Assembly: GCA_947488625.1 (NCBI GenBank)
Contig: CANKZR010000001.1
Coordinates: 930,001 to 994,000 of the forward strand
Length of the DNA stretch: 64,000 nucleotides
Direction: 5' to 3'
From: an uncultured Sphingomonadaceae bacterium
GTDB taxonomy: Bacteria > Pseudomonadota > Alphaproteobacteria > Sphingomonadales > Sphingomonadaceae
Positions 17,710 to 26,328 of this stretch are shown piece by piece; within the stretch, counting starts at the first letter, position 1, and the number at the start of each line of letters is the position of its first letter. The notes beneath the pieces are model-generated. The model was not told the origin of the DNA. It worked only from the letters and a program-made list of their open reading frames with translations, and made no database searches. A program made the translations under genes and the position numbers.

Positions 17710-18687
17710 ATGAAATTGCTCAAACTCGTTCCCGAAAACACCAATATCAGGTTCCTGAAGTGGCGCGTGCCATTCTATATTGTCAGCCTGCTGCTGATTG
17801 CGGCAAGCTGGGCATTGGTACTGACCAAAGGTCTCAATTACGGTGTTGATTTCGCCGGCGGCCAGGAAATCACCGGGACCTTCCTGGAAGAGCAGGACGC
17901 CCCAATCGGGGAGCTCCGCGATACTCTGGGAACGCTGGGACTGGGTGAGCCCGTGATCCAGCGGTTCGGCGAAGCAAACCAGGTTTCCATTCGCGTGCGT
18001 CTGCCCGAAAGCGCAGAAGGCGATCCGGCTGCAGCGAACCGCATTGCAACGCAGATCATCGATACGGTGACAGCCGAGCACGAGGATTTTCGCGTCGATT
18101 CCAATAACACCGTATCCGGCAAGGTCTCGGGCGAATTCCGCGAAAAGTCGGTTTATGCCCTGCTGTTCGCCATGCTGGCGATTGCGGCATATATCTGGAT
18201 CCGGTTCGAGTGGCAGTTTGGCGTAGGAGCCCTGTTCGCGCTGTTCCACGATGTCTCGCTCACGCTGGGCATGTTCGCCCTGTTCCAGATGGAATTCAGC
18301 CTCCAGATCATCGCTGCGATCCTGGCGATCATCGGCTATTCGCTGAACGATACCATCGTGGTTTATGACCGTATTCGCGAGAACCTGAAGAAATATCGCA
18401 AGATGCCCTTGCCCGAACTGCTTGACCTGTCGGTGAACGAAACGCTGGCACGCACGGTTATGACCAGTCTTACGCTGCTGGTCGCTTTGCTGCCGCTGCT
18501 GTTGTTCGGCCCTGCCAGCCTGTTCGGCATGGTCGCTGCAATCGTGCTGGGCATATTCGTCGGTACCTATTCGTCCGTCTACATGGCCGCGCCGATCCTG
18601 GTTTGGCTGGGGGTGACCAGCAATAGCTTCGTACCAGAAGAGACGGTCGCGGAACGCCAGGAAAAGAAGGCCCGCGGCGAGATCTGA
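17710..18687 (+). CDS. secF: Protein translocase subunit SecF
   Basis: A 325-residue partner of SecD. TM1 (FYIVSLLLIAASWALVL) precedes GLNYGVDFAGGQEITG, the SecF version of the D1 motif. A short periplasmic domain (about 60-140) follows. The five remaining helices include GYSLNDTIVVYDRIREN, the characteristic SecF TM4 segment. A GGGAGGGG box lies just ahead of the ATG. It is the last gene of yajC-secD-secF and ends 7 bases before the convergent glycosyltransferase gene, so there is no room for a dedicated terminator. Confidence 0.98.
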   Translation: MKLLKLVPENTNIRFLKWRVPFYIVSLLLIAASWALVLTKGLNYGVDFAGGQEITGTFLEEQDAPIGELRDTLGTLGLGEPVIQRFGEANQVSIRVRLPESAEGDPAAANRIATQIIDTVTAEHEDFRVDSNNTVSGKVSGEFREKSVYALLFAMLAIAAYIWIRFEWQFGVGALFALFHDVSLTLGMFALFQMEFSLQIIAAILAIIGYSLNDTIVVYDRIRENLKKYRKMPLPELLDLSVNETLARTVMTSLTLLVALLPLLLFGPASLFGMVAAIVLGIFVGTYSSVYMAAPILVWLGVTSNSFVPEETVAERQEKKARGEI

Positions 18688-18694
18688 GTGGAAT

Positions 18695-19873
18695 CTAGAC
18701 GATTAGTTTAGCGTAATAGGACGCCAGCGCCGCTGCGTTGGCGTCCCAGCTGAATTGCGCGACCGTGTTGGCGACTTCCGCCTGATCGTAGCTAGCCTCC
18801 AGCAAATCCTGTACGCCGGCGGCGATCGCACGGGCATCACGCGCCACGATGCGACCGGCTTGGGGAGCGGTGAGCAGTTCCTTCGCGCCGCCCGCATCGG
18901 TGATTATCAGCGGTGTGCCGCAGGCAAGCGCCTCCACCCAGGCATTGGCCAGCCCTTCGCTGGAAGATGGCATTACCACGGCATCTGCTGCTGATAGGAC
19001 GGTGGGCAGGCTGCCGTGGTCCAGACTGCCCAGGAAATGCACGCGTTGTTCCAGCCCCAGTTCCTGCACCTGCGCCGCCAGGGCAGCGCGATCAGGACCG
19101 ATGCCAACCAGAACCAGGTGTGTGTCCGGCAGGAGGGGAAGGGAATCGACGACGAAATCCTGCCCTTTGCGCGGGATCAAGGCGCCGACCGTTGCGAGCA
19201 GGCACTCTTCATCTCTCAGCACGATGCCGAACTCCTCGACAAGCGCTCGTCGACTTTCGGCCTTTCCGCGCGGTCGGAACAGTTCGCGATCCAGACCGGT
19301 GTAATGTACCGTGATCTTGTCTTCGGGCATCCCGAGCTTGGCCATGTCGCGCTTCAGGGCTTCGCTAACAGCCAGTAGTCCCGCGGCCTGCTTGCTTGCC
19401 GCGCGCATCTTGGCGAGGGCGTAGGACTTTTGCCCCCAATGCTGAATATCCGCTCCGCGTGCCTTGATGCTAAGCGGTAGACCGAGCTCTTTCGCTATGT
19501 CCGCTGCGGCAGGCCCATCGGGGTAGAAGAACTGCGCATCGACCAGATCGAACGGCTCGGCCTCGTGCAGCCGTCTCGCCATTGGCATCACCGCCCGAAC
19601 GATCAGAGCCGGATTGAAAGCGCCGCCCACGCCGGGGATCAAGTTGAACCGTGGCCGGTGCACCTCGACACCACCTTCCTCTCCGGAGGCAGCGGCTGCT
19701 GCCAACGGCTTATAGCGCCCCATGGGGATCGGCGGCACTCCGATGGGGTTGATAACGGTGACACTCCAGTCCCCGCGCACAGCCAGCGCTTCCATCTGGC
19801 GTGCGACGAAAGTGCCGAAGCGCGGTAAGTGAGTGTTGGGGTAAAGTGTGGCGATGGACAGAACTCGCGACAT
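18695..19873 (-). CDS. GT4-type glycosyltransferase
   Basis: A 392-residue two-domain (GT-B) glycosyltransferase of family GT4. The N-terminal acceptor domain has LYPNTHLPRFGTFVARQM. The C-terminal donor domain includes GALIPRKGQDFVV, LVGIGPDR, FLGSLDHGSLP and the nucleotide-sugar motif SSSEGLANAWVEALACGTP with the two spaced glutamates. The start MSRVLSIATLYPN was preferred over an upstream in-frame one because the family alignment begins there. Such enzymes add sugars to exopolysaccharide, lipid or O-antigen carriers; the substrate is unknown. It is cytoplasmic or membrane-associated and follows the XRE regulator by 14 bases on the same strand. Confidence 0.85.
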   Translation of the reverse strand: MSRVLSIATLYPNTHLPRFGTFVARQMEALAVRGDWSVTVINPIGVPPIPMGRYKPLAAAAASGEEGGVEVHRPRFNLIPGVGGAFNPALIVRAVMPMARRLHEAEPFDLVDAQFFYPDGPAAADIAKELGLPLSIKARGADIQHWGQKSYALAKMRAASKQAAGLLAVSEALKRDMAKLGMPEDKITVHYTGLDRELFRPRGKAESRRALVEEFGIVLRDEECLLATVGALIPRKGQDFVVDSLPLLPDTHLVLVGIGPDRAALAAQVQELGLEQRVHFLGSLDHGSLPTVLSAADAVVMPSSSEGLANAWVEALACGTPLIITDAGGAKELLTAPQAGRIVARDARAIAAGVQDLLEASYDQAEVANTVAQFSWDANAAALASYYAKLIV

Positions 19874-19887
19874 CGAAGCAGTGCCTT

Positions 19888-20460
19888 TTATAGTTTGCGC
19901 ACGAGCATTTCGGCCACAGCGAGCCATCCGGGGTTGTCGATCACGATCTGCCGTTGCCCGATACCGGGCGGCAACAAGCCCACCATGCTTCCCTGCCGGT
20001 CGATCAGGCGACCGAAGGCAAACCTGCCGCCGGATCGCGGCGCCAGCACGTCCCTGTTGATGAGCTGCGACGCGTCATCCGGGGATACCTGCCGCATCCA
20101 CAACTGGTCTCCGCTGCGATATTCGCCTTGGCTGGTTTCGATGGACAGACATACCAGCGCGCCTCCATCTACCAGTTCGGTCGGCAATATCGCATCGCGC
20201 GTGGTGGCCAGTGCATCGGCGCCAGCCTCTGTCAGTCGGGCGATAATTTGCGGCTGGTCTTGCGCTTCACCTTTCACCAGGGTCTCCGGATCGACAGCCA
20301 GCGCTTCTCCGATACGGTTCATCCACGCGAGCGAAAGGTTGCGCATGCCCGTTTCCAGTCGTCCGATTGTCTGTGCGGTGGTGGGCGGCGTGCAGGCCGC
20401 AGCGACTTCCGCCAGGGTCATGCTTTTCTGTTTGCGGATATCGCGAATGCGATTGATCAT
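19888..20460 (-). CDS. XRE-family regulator with S24-like C-terminal domain
   Basis: A 190-residue protein. An N-terminal Cro/CI HTH (residues about 1-60) contains MINRIRDIRKQKSMTLAEVA and RLETGMRNLSL. The C-terminal half (about 75-190) resembles a LexA/S24 fold, with VDGGALVCLSIETSQG and GQRQIVIDNPGW. No clear Ser-Lys catalytic pair could be identified, so self-cleavage is not claimed. ATG 20460 is preferred to one 24 bases upstream because GGAG lies at good spacing before it. The neighbouring DUF6456 gene is divergent, so the shared gap of about 100 bases may be its operator. Confidence 0.75.
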   Translation of the reverse strand: MINRIRDIRKQKSMTLAEVAAACTPPTTAQTIGRLETGMRNLSLAWMNRIGEALAVDPETLVKGEAQDQPQIIARLTEAGADALATTRDAILPTELVDGGALVCLSIETSQGEYRSGDQLWMRQVSPDDASQLINRDVLAPRSGGRFAFGRLIDRQGSMVGLLPPGIGQRQIVIDNPGWLAVAEMLVRKL

Positions 20461-20557
20461 CGGACTGGCTCCAAAATAACCCATCTGGTTGCAAATTTCT
20501 CTTTCCTACACCCGGTTTGTTTTTGCAAGGCGCCTTTGCCGCAAGAAGGGGAAGACG

Positions 20558-21034
20558 ATGAACGACCGCAAACTGGTGGAACGCGAACTTACCGAAGAAG
20601 GACCACGGCGACGCGGTCGAGCGATCGGCAAGCGGCGCAGCGTCACAGTGAACCTTGCCGAGAGTCCACTCGGCTGGCTGCACGCGCATGGGCACCTCGA
20701 TAATCGCCTGTTCGACGCAGGCGAGCGGCTGCGGGCTGATTACGAGCGAGCCCAACTTGGCGCGAATGTCACCATGCGATGGGATCCCGTGCGGGTGCGC
20801 GGCACGGGCGAGCAGGGCCTGACACAAACGGAACGTCAGATCTCAGCCCACACGCGCTTCAACGGCGCGTTGAAGCATGCTGGCCGTGGTCTTGAAGATA
20901 TCTTGTGGCGTGTAGTGTGTGCAGGAGAGACCCTGCCGGTGGCGGAGAAGGCACTGGCCTGGCCTGCGCGCAGTGGAAAGCTTGTTCTGAAGCTGGCACT
21001 GGACCGGGTTGCGGATTTCTACCGGATTACCTAG
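20558..21034 (+). CDS. DUF6456 domain-containing protein
   Basis: A 158-residue basic protein of the alphaproteobacterial DUF6456 family. It starts MNDRKLVERELTEEGPRRRG. The conserved core (about residues 40-150) has SPLGWLHAHGHLDNRLFDAGERLR, here split by the limit on quotes as SPLGWLHAHG then LDNRLFDAGE. It continues with RWDPVRVRG and a terminal WPARSGKLVLKLALDRV. Length and composition suggest a DNA-associated protein, but no function is established. The ATG at 20558 is preceded by GAAGGGGAAG. Its TAG overlaps the stop of the convergent acidic-protein gene by 4 bases (CTAG serves both). Confidence 0.75.
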   Translation: MNDRKLVERELTEEGPRRRGRAIGKRRSVTVNLAESPLGWLHAHGHLDNRLFDAGERLRADYERAQLGANVTMRWDPVRVRGTGEQGLTQTERQISAHTRFNGALKHAGRGLEDILWRVVCAGETLPVAEKALAWPARSGKLVLKLALDRVADFYRIT

Positions 21035-22422
21035 CCCAGCAAACCCCGTAGCCAACCGGTGAACCGGGCCCAGATCGATGGTTTGTCATCGAATTCGTTG
21101 TGCTCGGCCAATGCAGCCTCGCGCTCCTTGATGAGCTTCGCGCGAAGCGAGTTGCTTTCGCCTTCCGCCAAGGCGTGGATCGTGCGCCCGCGCGGGTTGT
21201 GCGCATACATGAAGGCGTAACCGTCTACCTGATCGTCTTCGACTTCGGTGTAGCTGCCGTCGTCTTGCGGTCCGGGTTGCAATTCGGGTTCGGACTCTGG
21301 ATCCGAATCTTGGACGTGCGAATGCTGGTCTTCCAACGCGCGGTCCTGGTTGGGCTCGACCAGATCTTCCTCGTCCTCGTAAGCCCACTCGAAGTGGTTG
21401 GAAGGTCCGCCCACATCTTCCGCCGTTCCGGCAACGTCACGATCCGCAGCAAACTCGACCTTCGCACCTTCGGAATCCGATTCGGCTTCCTGCATCGATG
21501 TGTCTTCCGGTACCCAGCAGACGCGTTGGCTTGGGAAATCGAGAAAAGGCCGGTCGCCAAAGACTGCTTGAGCCGAAGCAATCGGTTCGGATGCTTCACT
21601 GGTTTCGGTCTGCGTATCTGGCGGGGTGTTATCGTCAGACTCGTTATCTGTCGGATGGAGACTCGCCAATTCGGCTTCTGGTTCGGGCAGAGGATTGACC
21701 GGGAAAGCGGGCGTAGCTCTTGGTGCGGTGGTTTCGGATTGGCTATCTGGGGCAGTCGCCGCTGCTGACGGGGCGATCGCGGGAGCGCGACTTTCCTCCA
21801 GGAATCTGGTGTCGAAATCGGTGTTGACTGTACGGTCGAGAGGAGCATCGAAGTGATCTTCGTCATCGTCACCGTCCAGCGCCGCATCATCCAGCGAGGC
21901 CGCGCGCTCGGCGGCCAGTCGCTCCTCCTCTTCCTCTGCGGCGATTTGATCTTCGGGTTTCAGTGGCAAGCTGGGGAAGATGCGACGGTCGAAGTCCAGA
22001 CCTTCGAGCTGCTCTGCAATCGCTGCTGCGTCGGTTTCCGCAGGGGCGGGGCGCGATGCCGTCATGCGGAGGACGTCTTCGGCCGAAGGTATATCGTCGT
22101 CGCTGATATCCGTGTCGTCGTCCGACGTGTCTGCCGCTTCGGCTTCGGGATCGTCCATGTCCATGGGCGCCAGGCCAAGCAGCGGGGCAGAACGTTCGGG
22201 CCGCTCGACGTCCTCGCCCAGCAATTCGGCAGAGGCATCCTGAAACAGCATGTGCGCCTTTTCCAGTTCCTCCGGATCGAGGACAAGGACAGGCTTCTTC
22301 TTGAATTTTCTGGGGCCGCCCAGCGACGAAAGGCTGCCGAAAGCAGGACCATCGGCACCCGGCAAAGTCGCCGATGTCACCGGATCGTCAGTACGCAGAG
22401 CAGAGCTGGTCGCATTCCCCAT
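21031..22422 (-). CDS. Large acidic protein of unknown function
   Basis: A 463-residue protein I do not recognise. Residues about 20-60 hold a basic patch (GGPRKFKKKPVLVLDPEELE). The long middle is highly acidic, rich in D, E, S, P and T and low in hydrophobic residues, so mostly disordered. The last 60 residues look folded and conserved, with YAFMYAHNPRGRTIHALAEG, a charged helix (RAKLIKEREAALAEH) and a Trp-rich amphipathic tail, WARFTGWLRGLLG. No signal peptide or full TM helix is present; the tail could bind membrane. ATG 22422 is preferred to a TTG upstream. It ends in a 4-base convergent overlap with the DUF6456 gene. Confidence 0.65.
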   Translation of the reverse strand: MGNATSSALRTDDPVTSATLPGADGPAFGSLSSLGGPRKFKKKPVLVLDPEELEKAHMLFQDASAELLGEDVERPERSAPLLGLAPMDMDDPEAEAADTSDDDTDISDDDIPSAEDVLRMTASRPAPAETDAAAIAEQLEGLDFDRRIFPSLPLKPEDQIAAEEEEERLAAERAASLDDAALDGDDDEDHFDAPLDRTVNTDFDTRFLEESRAPAIAPSAAATAPDSQSETTAPRATPAFPVNPLPEPEAELASLHPTDNESDDNTPPDTQTETSEASEPIASAQAVFGDRPFLDFPSQRVCWVPEDTSMQEAESDSEGAKVEFAADRDVAGTAEDVGGPSNHFEWAYEDEEDLVEPNQDRALEDQHSHVQDSDPESEPELQPGPQDDGSYTEVEDDQVDGYAFMYAHNPRGRTIHALAEGESNSLRAKLIKEREAALAEHNEFDDKPSIWARFTGWLRGLLG

Positions 22423-22496
22423 GCGGCTCTTATTCAACAGGTTTGGTGCAAACGATATGACCAAGCGTGGTTAATGCAAATTAACCTTGCAGATGG

Positions 22497-24317
22497 TCAG
22501 CCCTCGACCAGTTCGGCAAGTTCCAGCCAGCGTTCTTCCGCTTCGTCCTTCTCGGTACGGGCAAGGTCCAGCGATTTCGAGATACGCGCGAAGCGATCGG
22601 GGTCTTTCGCATAGAGGTCCGGATCGGCCAGCGCTGCTTCGCCCTTTGCTATCAGCCCTTCGAGTTCCTCGATCCGCTCGGGCAAATTCTCGTAATCCCG
22701 CTGATCCTTGTACGAAAGCTTGGCAGGATCCTTCGGCGGCGGGGTGGGCGTGGGCGCTGTCGACTTTTGCTGCGCAGGACTGTCGCTGCCGGCGGTCTTC
22801 CTTGCGGGCTTCTGCTTGCGCTTTGCCTGCCAGTCCTCATAGCCGCCTGCCACAATGTCTACCGTGCCGCTGCCATCGAGGCCCAGGGTAACGGTAACCG
22901 TTCGATCCAGAAAATCGCGATCGTGACTGACGAGCAGGACGGTGCCTTCGTAATCGGCGATCACTTCCTGCAGCAGGTCCAGCGTTTCCAGGTCGAGGTC
23001 GTTGGTCGGTTCGTCAAGCACCAGGAGGTTGGACGTGCGGGAGAATTCCCGGGCCAGCAGCAACCTGCTGCGCTCGCCACCGGAGAAGGTGCCGATTTTC
23101 GCCTCCACTAGGCCAGGATCGAACAGGAAGTCCTTCATGTAGGCTTGAACGTGTTTGCGCTGTCCGCGCACGTCGATCCAGTCGCCGCCTTCCGCCAGCA
23201 CATCGCGCACGGTCTTGCCGGGATCGAGCAGTGCGCGCTGCTGATCTATCATCACGCCTGCGAGGGTATTCGCATGGGTTACTGTGCCCGTATCCGGTTC
23301 CAGCTCCTTGGTCAGCATCTTCAGCAAGGTCGTCTTGCCCGCACCGTTGCCGCCCACGATGCCGATGCGGTCGCCGCGCTGGATGCGCAGGGAAAAAGGC
23401 TTGATGACCTCCCGCCCATCGTAGGTCTTGGAAATTTCTTCGGCAACAATCACCGATTTGGATTTGAAGTCGGAATCGCTCGCCAGTTTCAGCTTGGCGG
23501 TACCACCAGGAGACACCATCGCGGCACGCGCGGCGCGCATCTCCCACAGCTTTTCCAGCCGCCCCATGTTGCGCTTGCGCCGGGCGGTTACGCCGCGCTC
23601 CAGCCAGTGCGCCTCGATTTTCAGCTTGGCGTCCATCTTCTCTGCGGCGCGCGCTTCCTCGGCATAGACCTGCTCTTCCCAAGCATCGTATCCGCCAAAG
23701 CCTACGTCCTTGCGGCGCAGCGCCCCGCGATCCAACCACAGGGTGGAGCGGGTAAGGCGTTTCAGGAACGTGCGGTCATGGCTGATGACGATGAAGGCGC
23801 CCTTGTAGCGGGTGAGCCAGCTTTCCAGCCAATCGATGGCGGAAAGATCGAGGTGGTTCGTCGGCTCATCCAGCAACAGCAGGTCTGGTTCCAGCGCCAG
23901 GGCGCGGGCGATGGCGGCGCGGCGTTTCTCGCCCCCGCTGGCACCTGCCGTACCTGTGGCCATGTCTATGCCAAGCTGCCCGGCGATTGCCTCCACTTCG
24001 TGTTCGGCGGGCGGGCGTTCGCCCGAGAGGGCATAGTCCATCAAAGTGCCGAAACCACGGAAGTCCGGGTCCTGCTCAAGCCACACGATGTTCATGTGCG
24101 GCTTTACCTTGCGGATGCCGCGATCTGCCTCGATCTCGCCGGAAATCAGCTTCAACAGCGTAGTCTTGCCTGCACCGTTGCGGCCTATCAGCGCAAACCG
24201 GTCACGCGGGCCAATGTGCAGGTCCAGCCCGTCGCCGTGCGCGGGATCGCCGAACAGCCAGCGTCCGCCCTGTTGCAGGCCGAGTCCTTCCCAGCTCAAG
24301 ATCGGTGGTTCTGCCAT
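22497..24317 (-). CDS. ABC-F ATPase of the Uup type
   Basis: A 606-residue soluble protein with two ABC modules. The first has Walker A GRNGAGKT (45-52) and signature ASGGEKRRAAIARA; the second has GGNGAGKT (about 345) and FSGGERSRLLLARE, each with a DEPTN Walker B. There are no transmembrane segments. The C-terminal 90 residues are a charged, coiled-coil region (NLPERIEELEGLIAKGEAAL) like the DNA-binding tail of Uup, which separates it from EttA and YheS types. ABC-F proteins act on ribosomes; Uup is also linked to transposon excision and replication restart. The gene is monocistronic. Confidence 0.88.
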   Translation of the reverse strand: MAEPPILSWEGLGLQQGGRWLFGDPAHGDGLDLHIGPRDRFALIGRNGAGKTTLLKLISGEIEADRGIRKVKPHMNIVWLEQDPDFRGFGTLMDYALSGERPPAEHEVEAIAGQLGIDMATGTAGASGGEKRRAAIARALALEPDLLLLDEPTNHLDLSAIDWLESWLTRYKGAFIVISHDRTFLKRLTRSTLWLDRGALRRKDVGFGGYDAWEEQVYAEEARAAEKMDAKLKIEAHWLERGVTARRKRNMGRLEKLWEMRAARAAMVSPGGTAKLKLASDSDFKSKSVIVAEEISKTYDGREVIKPFSLRIQRGDRIGIVGGNGAGKTTLLKMLTKELEPDTGTVTHANTLAGVMIDQQRALLDPGKTVRDVLAEGGDWIDVRGQRKHVQAYMKDFLFDPGLVEAKIGTFSGGERSRLLLAREFSRTSNLLVLDEPTNDLDLETLDLLQEVIADYEGTVLLVSHDRDFLDRTVTVTLGLDGSGTVDIVAGGYEDWQAKRKQKPARKTAGSDSPAQQKSTAPTPTPPPKDPAKLSYKDQRDYENLPERIEELEGLIAKGEAALADPDLYAKDPDRFARISKSLDLARTEKDEAEERWLELAELVEG

Positions 24318-24426
24318 CGCGGTGCGCAGGTAAGCGCGCAGGAGGTTGCTGGCAAGGAACTCGGGCGTTCAGCGCCGAGTTATCCTTGCAACCGTAAGTC
24401 AAACGCCCGTTTCCAAGGAATTCATC

Positions 24427-25137
24427 ATGATGCGACCAATCCTGCCAATCGCCGCTGCCGCCATGATCGCGACCCCTGCCGCTGCCGAGGTTGTTATCGA
24501 ATCGAACGGTCCCGTCGTGGCTCTTTCTGTGAACGAAAGCGTCTCGCTCGATCCCGATATTGCCAATCTCAGCGCCGGCGTGACGACCACCGCACCCACT
24601 GCGGTTGAGGCCATGCGCCGGAACGCGGTGCAGATGCGCGGCGTGGTCGATCGGATTGAGGCTCTGGATGTGGACCAGGACGATATCCAGACGAGCGGAG
24701 TGTCGCTGAGCGCCGAATACGACTACGATCAGCAGACGCGTGAGCAGGTGTTTCGCGGCTATCGCGTGTCCAACCGGGTGAATATCACGCTGCGCGATAT
24801 CCAGCGCACCGGGCAGGTTCTGGACGCACTGGTAGCCGCCGGTGCGACCGACCTGGGTGGTATTGGCTGGGCAGTGGAGAATTCGGCCCCTGCGATCGAG
24901 CAGGCACGACAGGCCGCTTTCGACACCGCCATGCGGCGGGCGCGCAATTATGCCGAAGCCGCTGGATACGCCAGTGTACGCTTGCTGGAAATCAGCGAAA
25001 ACGTGACTAGCAACCGCCCCATGCCGATGATGCGGCAAATGGCAGCCGCCGATGTGGCGGAGGAATCCACGCCGGTCAGGCCCGGACAGGTAGAAACGGG
25101 TGTCACCGTCAATTTCAGCTTTGAAATGGTGCAGTAG
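24427..25137 (+). CDS. Secreted SIMPL-domain protein (DUF541)
   Basis: A 236-residue exported protein. The start at 24427 gives a signal peptide (MMRPILPIAAAAMIATPAAA). The SIMPL fold follows, with LSVNESVSLDPDIANLSAGV, NRVNITLRDIQRTGQVLDAL and GIGWAVENS. The family includes periplasmic proteins such as E. coli YggE, associated with oxidative stress, and outer-membrane proteins; the molecular role is unsettled. An upstream in-frame codon at 24346 was rejected because it would place the signal peptide inside the protein. It reads away from the Uup gene. Confidence 0.88.
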   Translation: MMRPILPIAAAAMIATPAAAEVVIESNGPVVALSVNESVSLDPDIANLSAGVTTTAPTAVEAMRRNAVQMRGVVDRIEALDVDQDDIQTSGVSLSAEYDYDQQTREQVFRGYRVSNRVNITLRDIQRTGQVLDALVAAGATDLGGIGWAVENSAPAIEQARQAAFDTAMRRARNYAEAAGYASVRLLEISENVTSNRPMPMMRQMAAADVAEESTPVRPGQVETGVTVNFSFEMVQ

Positions 25138-25221
25138 CCTATTTGCAACAGGATGCTGAACAGGTGGCCGCGCCGATATTCACTCCTTGTTCAATGGCCT
25201 GGCTTTAGGCAGGATTCCAGC

Positions 25222-25530
25222 ATGAAACCATTCCTCGCCCTTCTCGCATCCGCCGCGCTTGCCGTATCTTTGGCGGTAACGCCTGCTTATGCTGCGCAAT
25301 CGCGTGGCGATCAGCAGAGCGCGCGCGCGGAGATGCAGGCAGGCCGGAACATGCCGATCCGGGAGATCGAGCGGCGGATCATCCCCCGTATGGAGCGGGA
25401 TGACGAATACATCGGTTTCGAATATGATGCGACGGCGCAGGCCTACCGCCTGAAATTCATTCGCAACGGTCGTATGATCTGGGTCGATGTGGACGCGCAG
25501 ACCGCGCGTATCCTGCGTATCTCGCGCTGA
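25222..25530 (+). CDS. Small exported PepSY-like protein
   Basis: A 102-residue protein with a signal peptide (MKPFLALLASAALAVSLAVT then PAYAA). The mature part resembles a single PepSY domain, ending YRLKFIRNGRMIWVDVDAQT with ARILRISR. PepSY domains are often placed beside two-component systems or peptidases and are thought to modulate protease or sensor activity. Here it lies 95 bases ahead of a PhoP/PhoQ-like pair on the same strand, the common arrangement, so it may be part of that regulon. The ATG at 25222 was chosen for the signal peptide. Confidence 0.8.
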   Translation: MKPFLALLASAALAVSLAVTPAYAAQSRGDQQSARAEMQAGRNMPIREIERRIIPRMERDDEYIGFEYDATAQAYRLKFIRNGRMIWVDVDAQTARILRISR

Positions 25531-25625
25531 CGCTATCCTTTCACCGGCGGAAACTTCCCTCTCGCTTGACGCGTATATAGCAAAAGCCCAATTGTCGGGC
25601 CTGATTGCAGGGGAGAAATAATCGA

Positions 25626-26303
25626 ATGCGCATCCTGATCGTCGAGGACGAGCCTACGCTCGGCCAGCAACTGAAGTCGACGCTGGAGCAGAACGGCTAT
25701 GCGGTAGATCTCTCCACCGATGGGGAGGACGGCCATTTTCTCGGTAGCACCGAAGAGTATGACGCTGTCGTGCTAGATCTCGGCCTGCCGGAAATCGACG
25801 GCCTTACCGTGCTTGGCATGTGGCGCAAAGAAGGCCGCAATTTCCCCGTTCTGGTGCTGACCGCGCGCGACAGCTGGTCTGACAAGGTGGCAGGACTGGA
25901 CGCAGGCGCGGACGATTATCTTGCCAAGCCCTTTCAGACAGAAGAGCTTATTGCTCGCCTGCGCGCACTGATACGGCGCGCCTCGGGCAATGCCTCTTCC
26001 GAACTCACCGCCGGCGACGTACGGCTGGACACCCGCTCGGGCCGTGTCACGCTGGCAGGCGAACCGGTGAAGCTGACGGCACAGGAATACAAGCTGCTTA
26101 GCTACCTGATGCATCACAAGGGCAAGGTCGTCAGCCGAACCGAACTTATCGAACATATCTATGACCAGGATTTCGATCGCGATTCCAACACGATCGAGGT
26201 TTTCGTCACCCGCATCCGCAAGAAGCTCGGCGCAGAAGTGATCACAACGATCCGTGGCCTCGGTTACAGTCTCGACGACCCGGACGACCCCTCCCGCGAA
26301 TAA
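25626..26303 (+). CDS. OmpR/PhoP-family response regulator
   Basis: A 225-residue regulator. The receiver domain (1-115) has the acidic pocket EDE at 7-9, phosphorylation site D51 in VVLDLGLPEIDG, and K near residue 101 in DDYLAKPFQTEEL. The C-terminal winged helix (about 130-222) carries LTAQEYKLLSYLMHHKGK and VFVTRIRKKLGAEVIT, the OmpR-type DNA-binding wing. GGGGAGAAATA precedes the start. It is paired with the histidine kinase 25 bases downstream, which should phosphorylate D51. Sequence alone does not show the target genes. Confidence 0.94.
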   Translation: MRILIVEDEPTLGQQLKSTLEQNGYAVDLSTDGEDGHFLGSTEEYDAVVLDLGLPEIDGLTVLGMWRKEGRNFPVLVLTARDSWSDKVAGLDAGADDYLAKPFQTEELIARLRALIRRASGNASSELTAGDVRLDTRSGRVTLAGEPVKLTAQEYKLLSYLMHHKGKVVSRTELIEHIYDQDFDRDSNTIEVFVTRIRKKLGAEVITTIRGLGYSLDDPDDPSRE

Positions 26304-26328
26304 ACCCGCGGCGGAGGGAAACTCTGCG

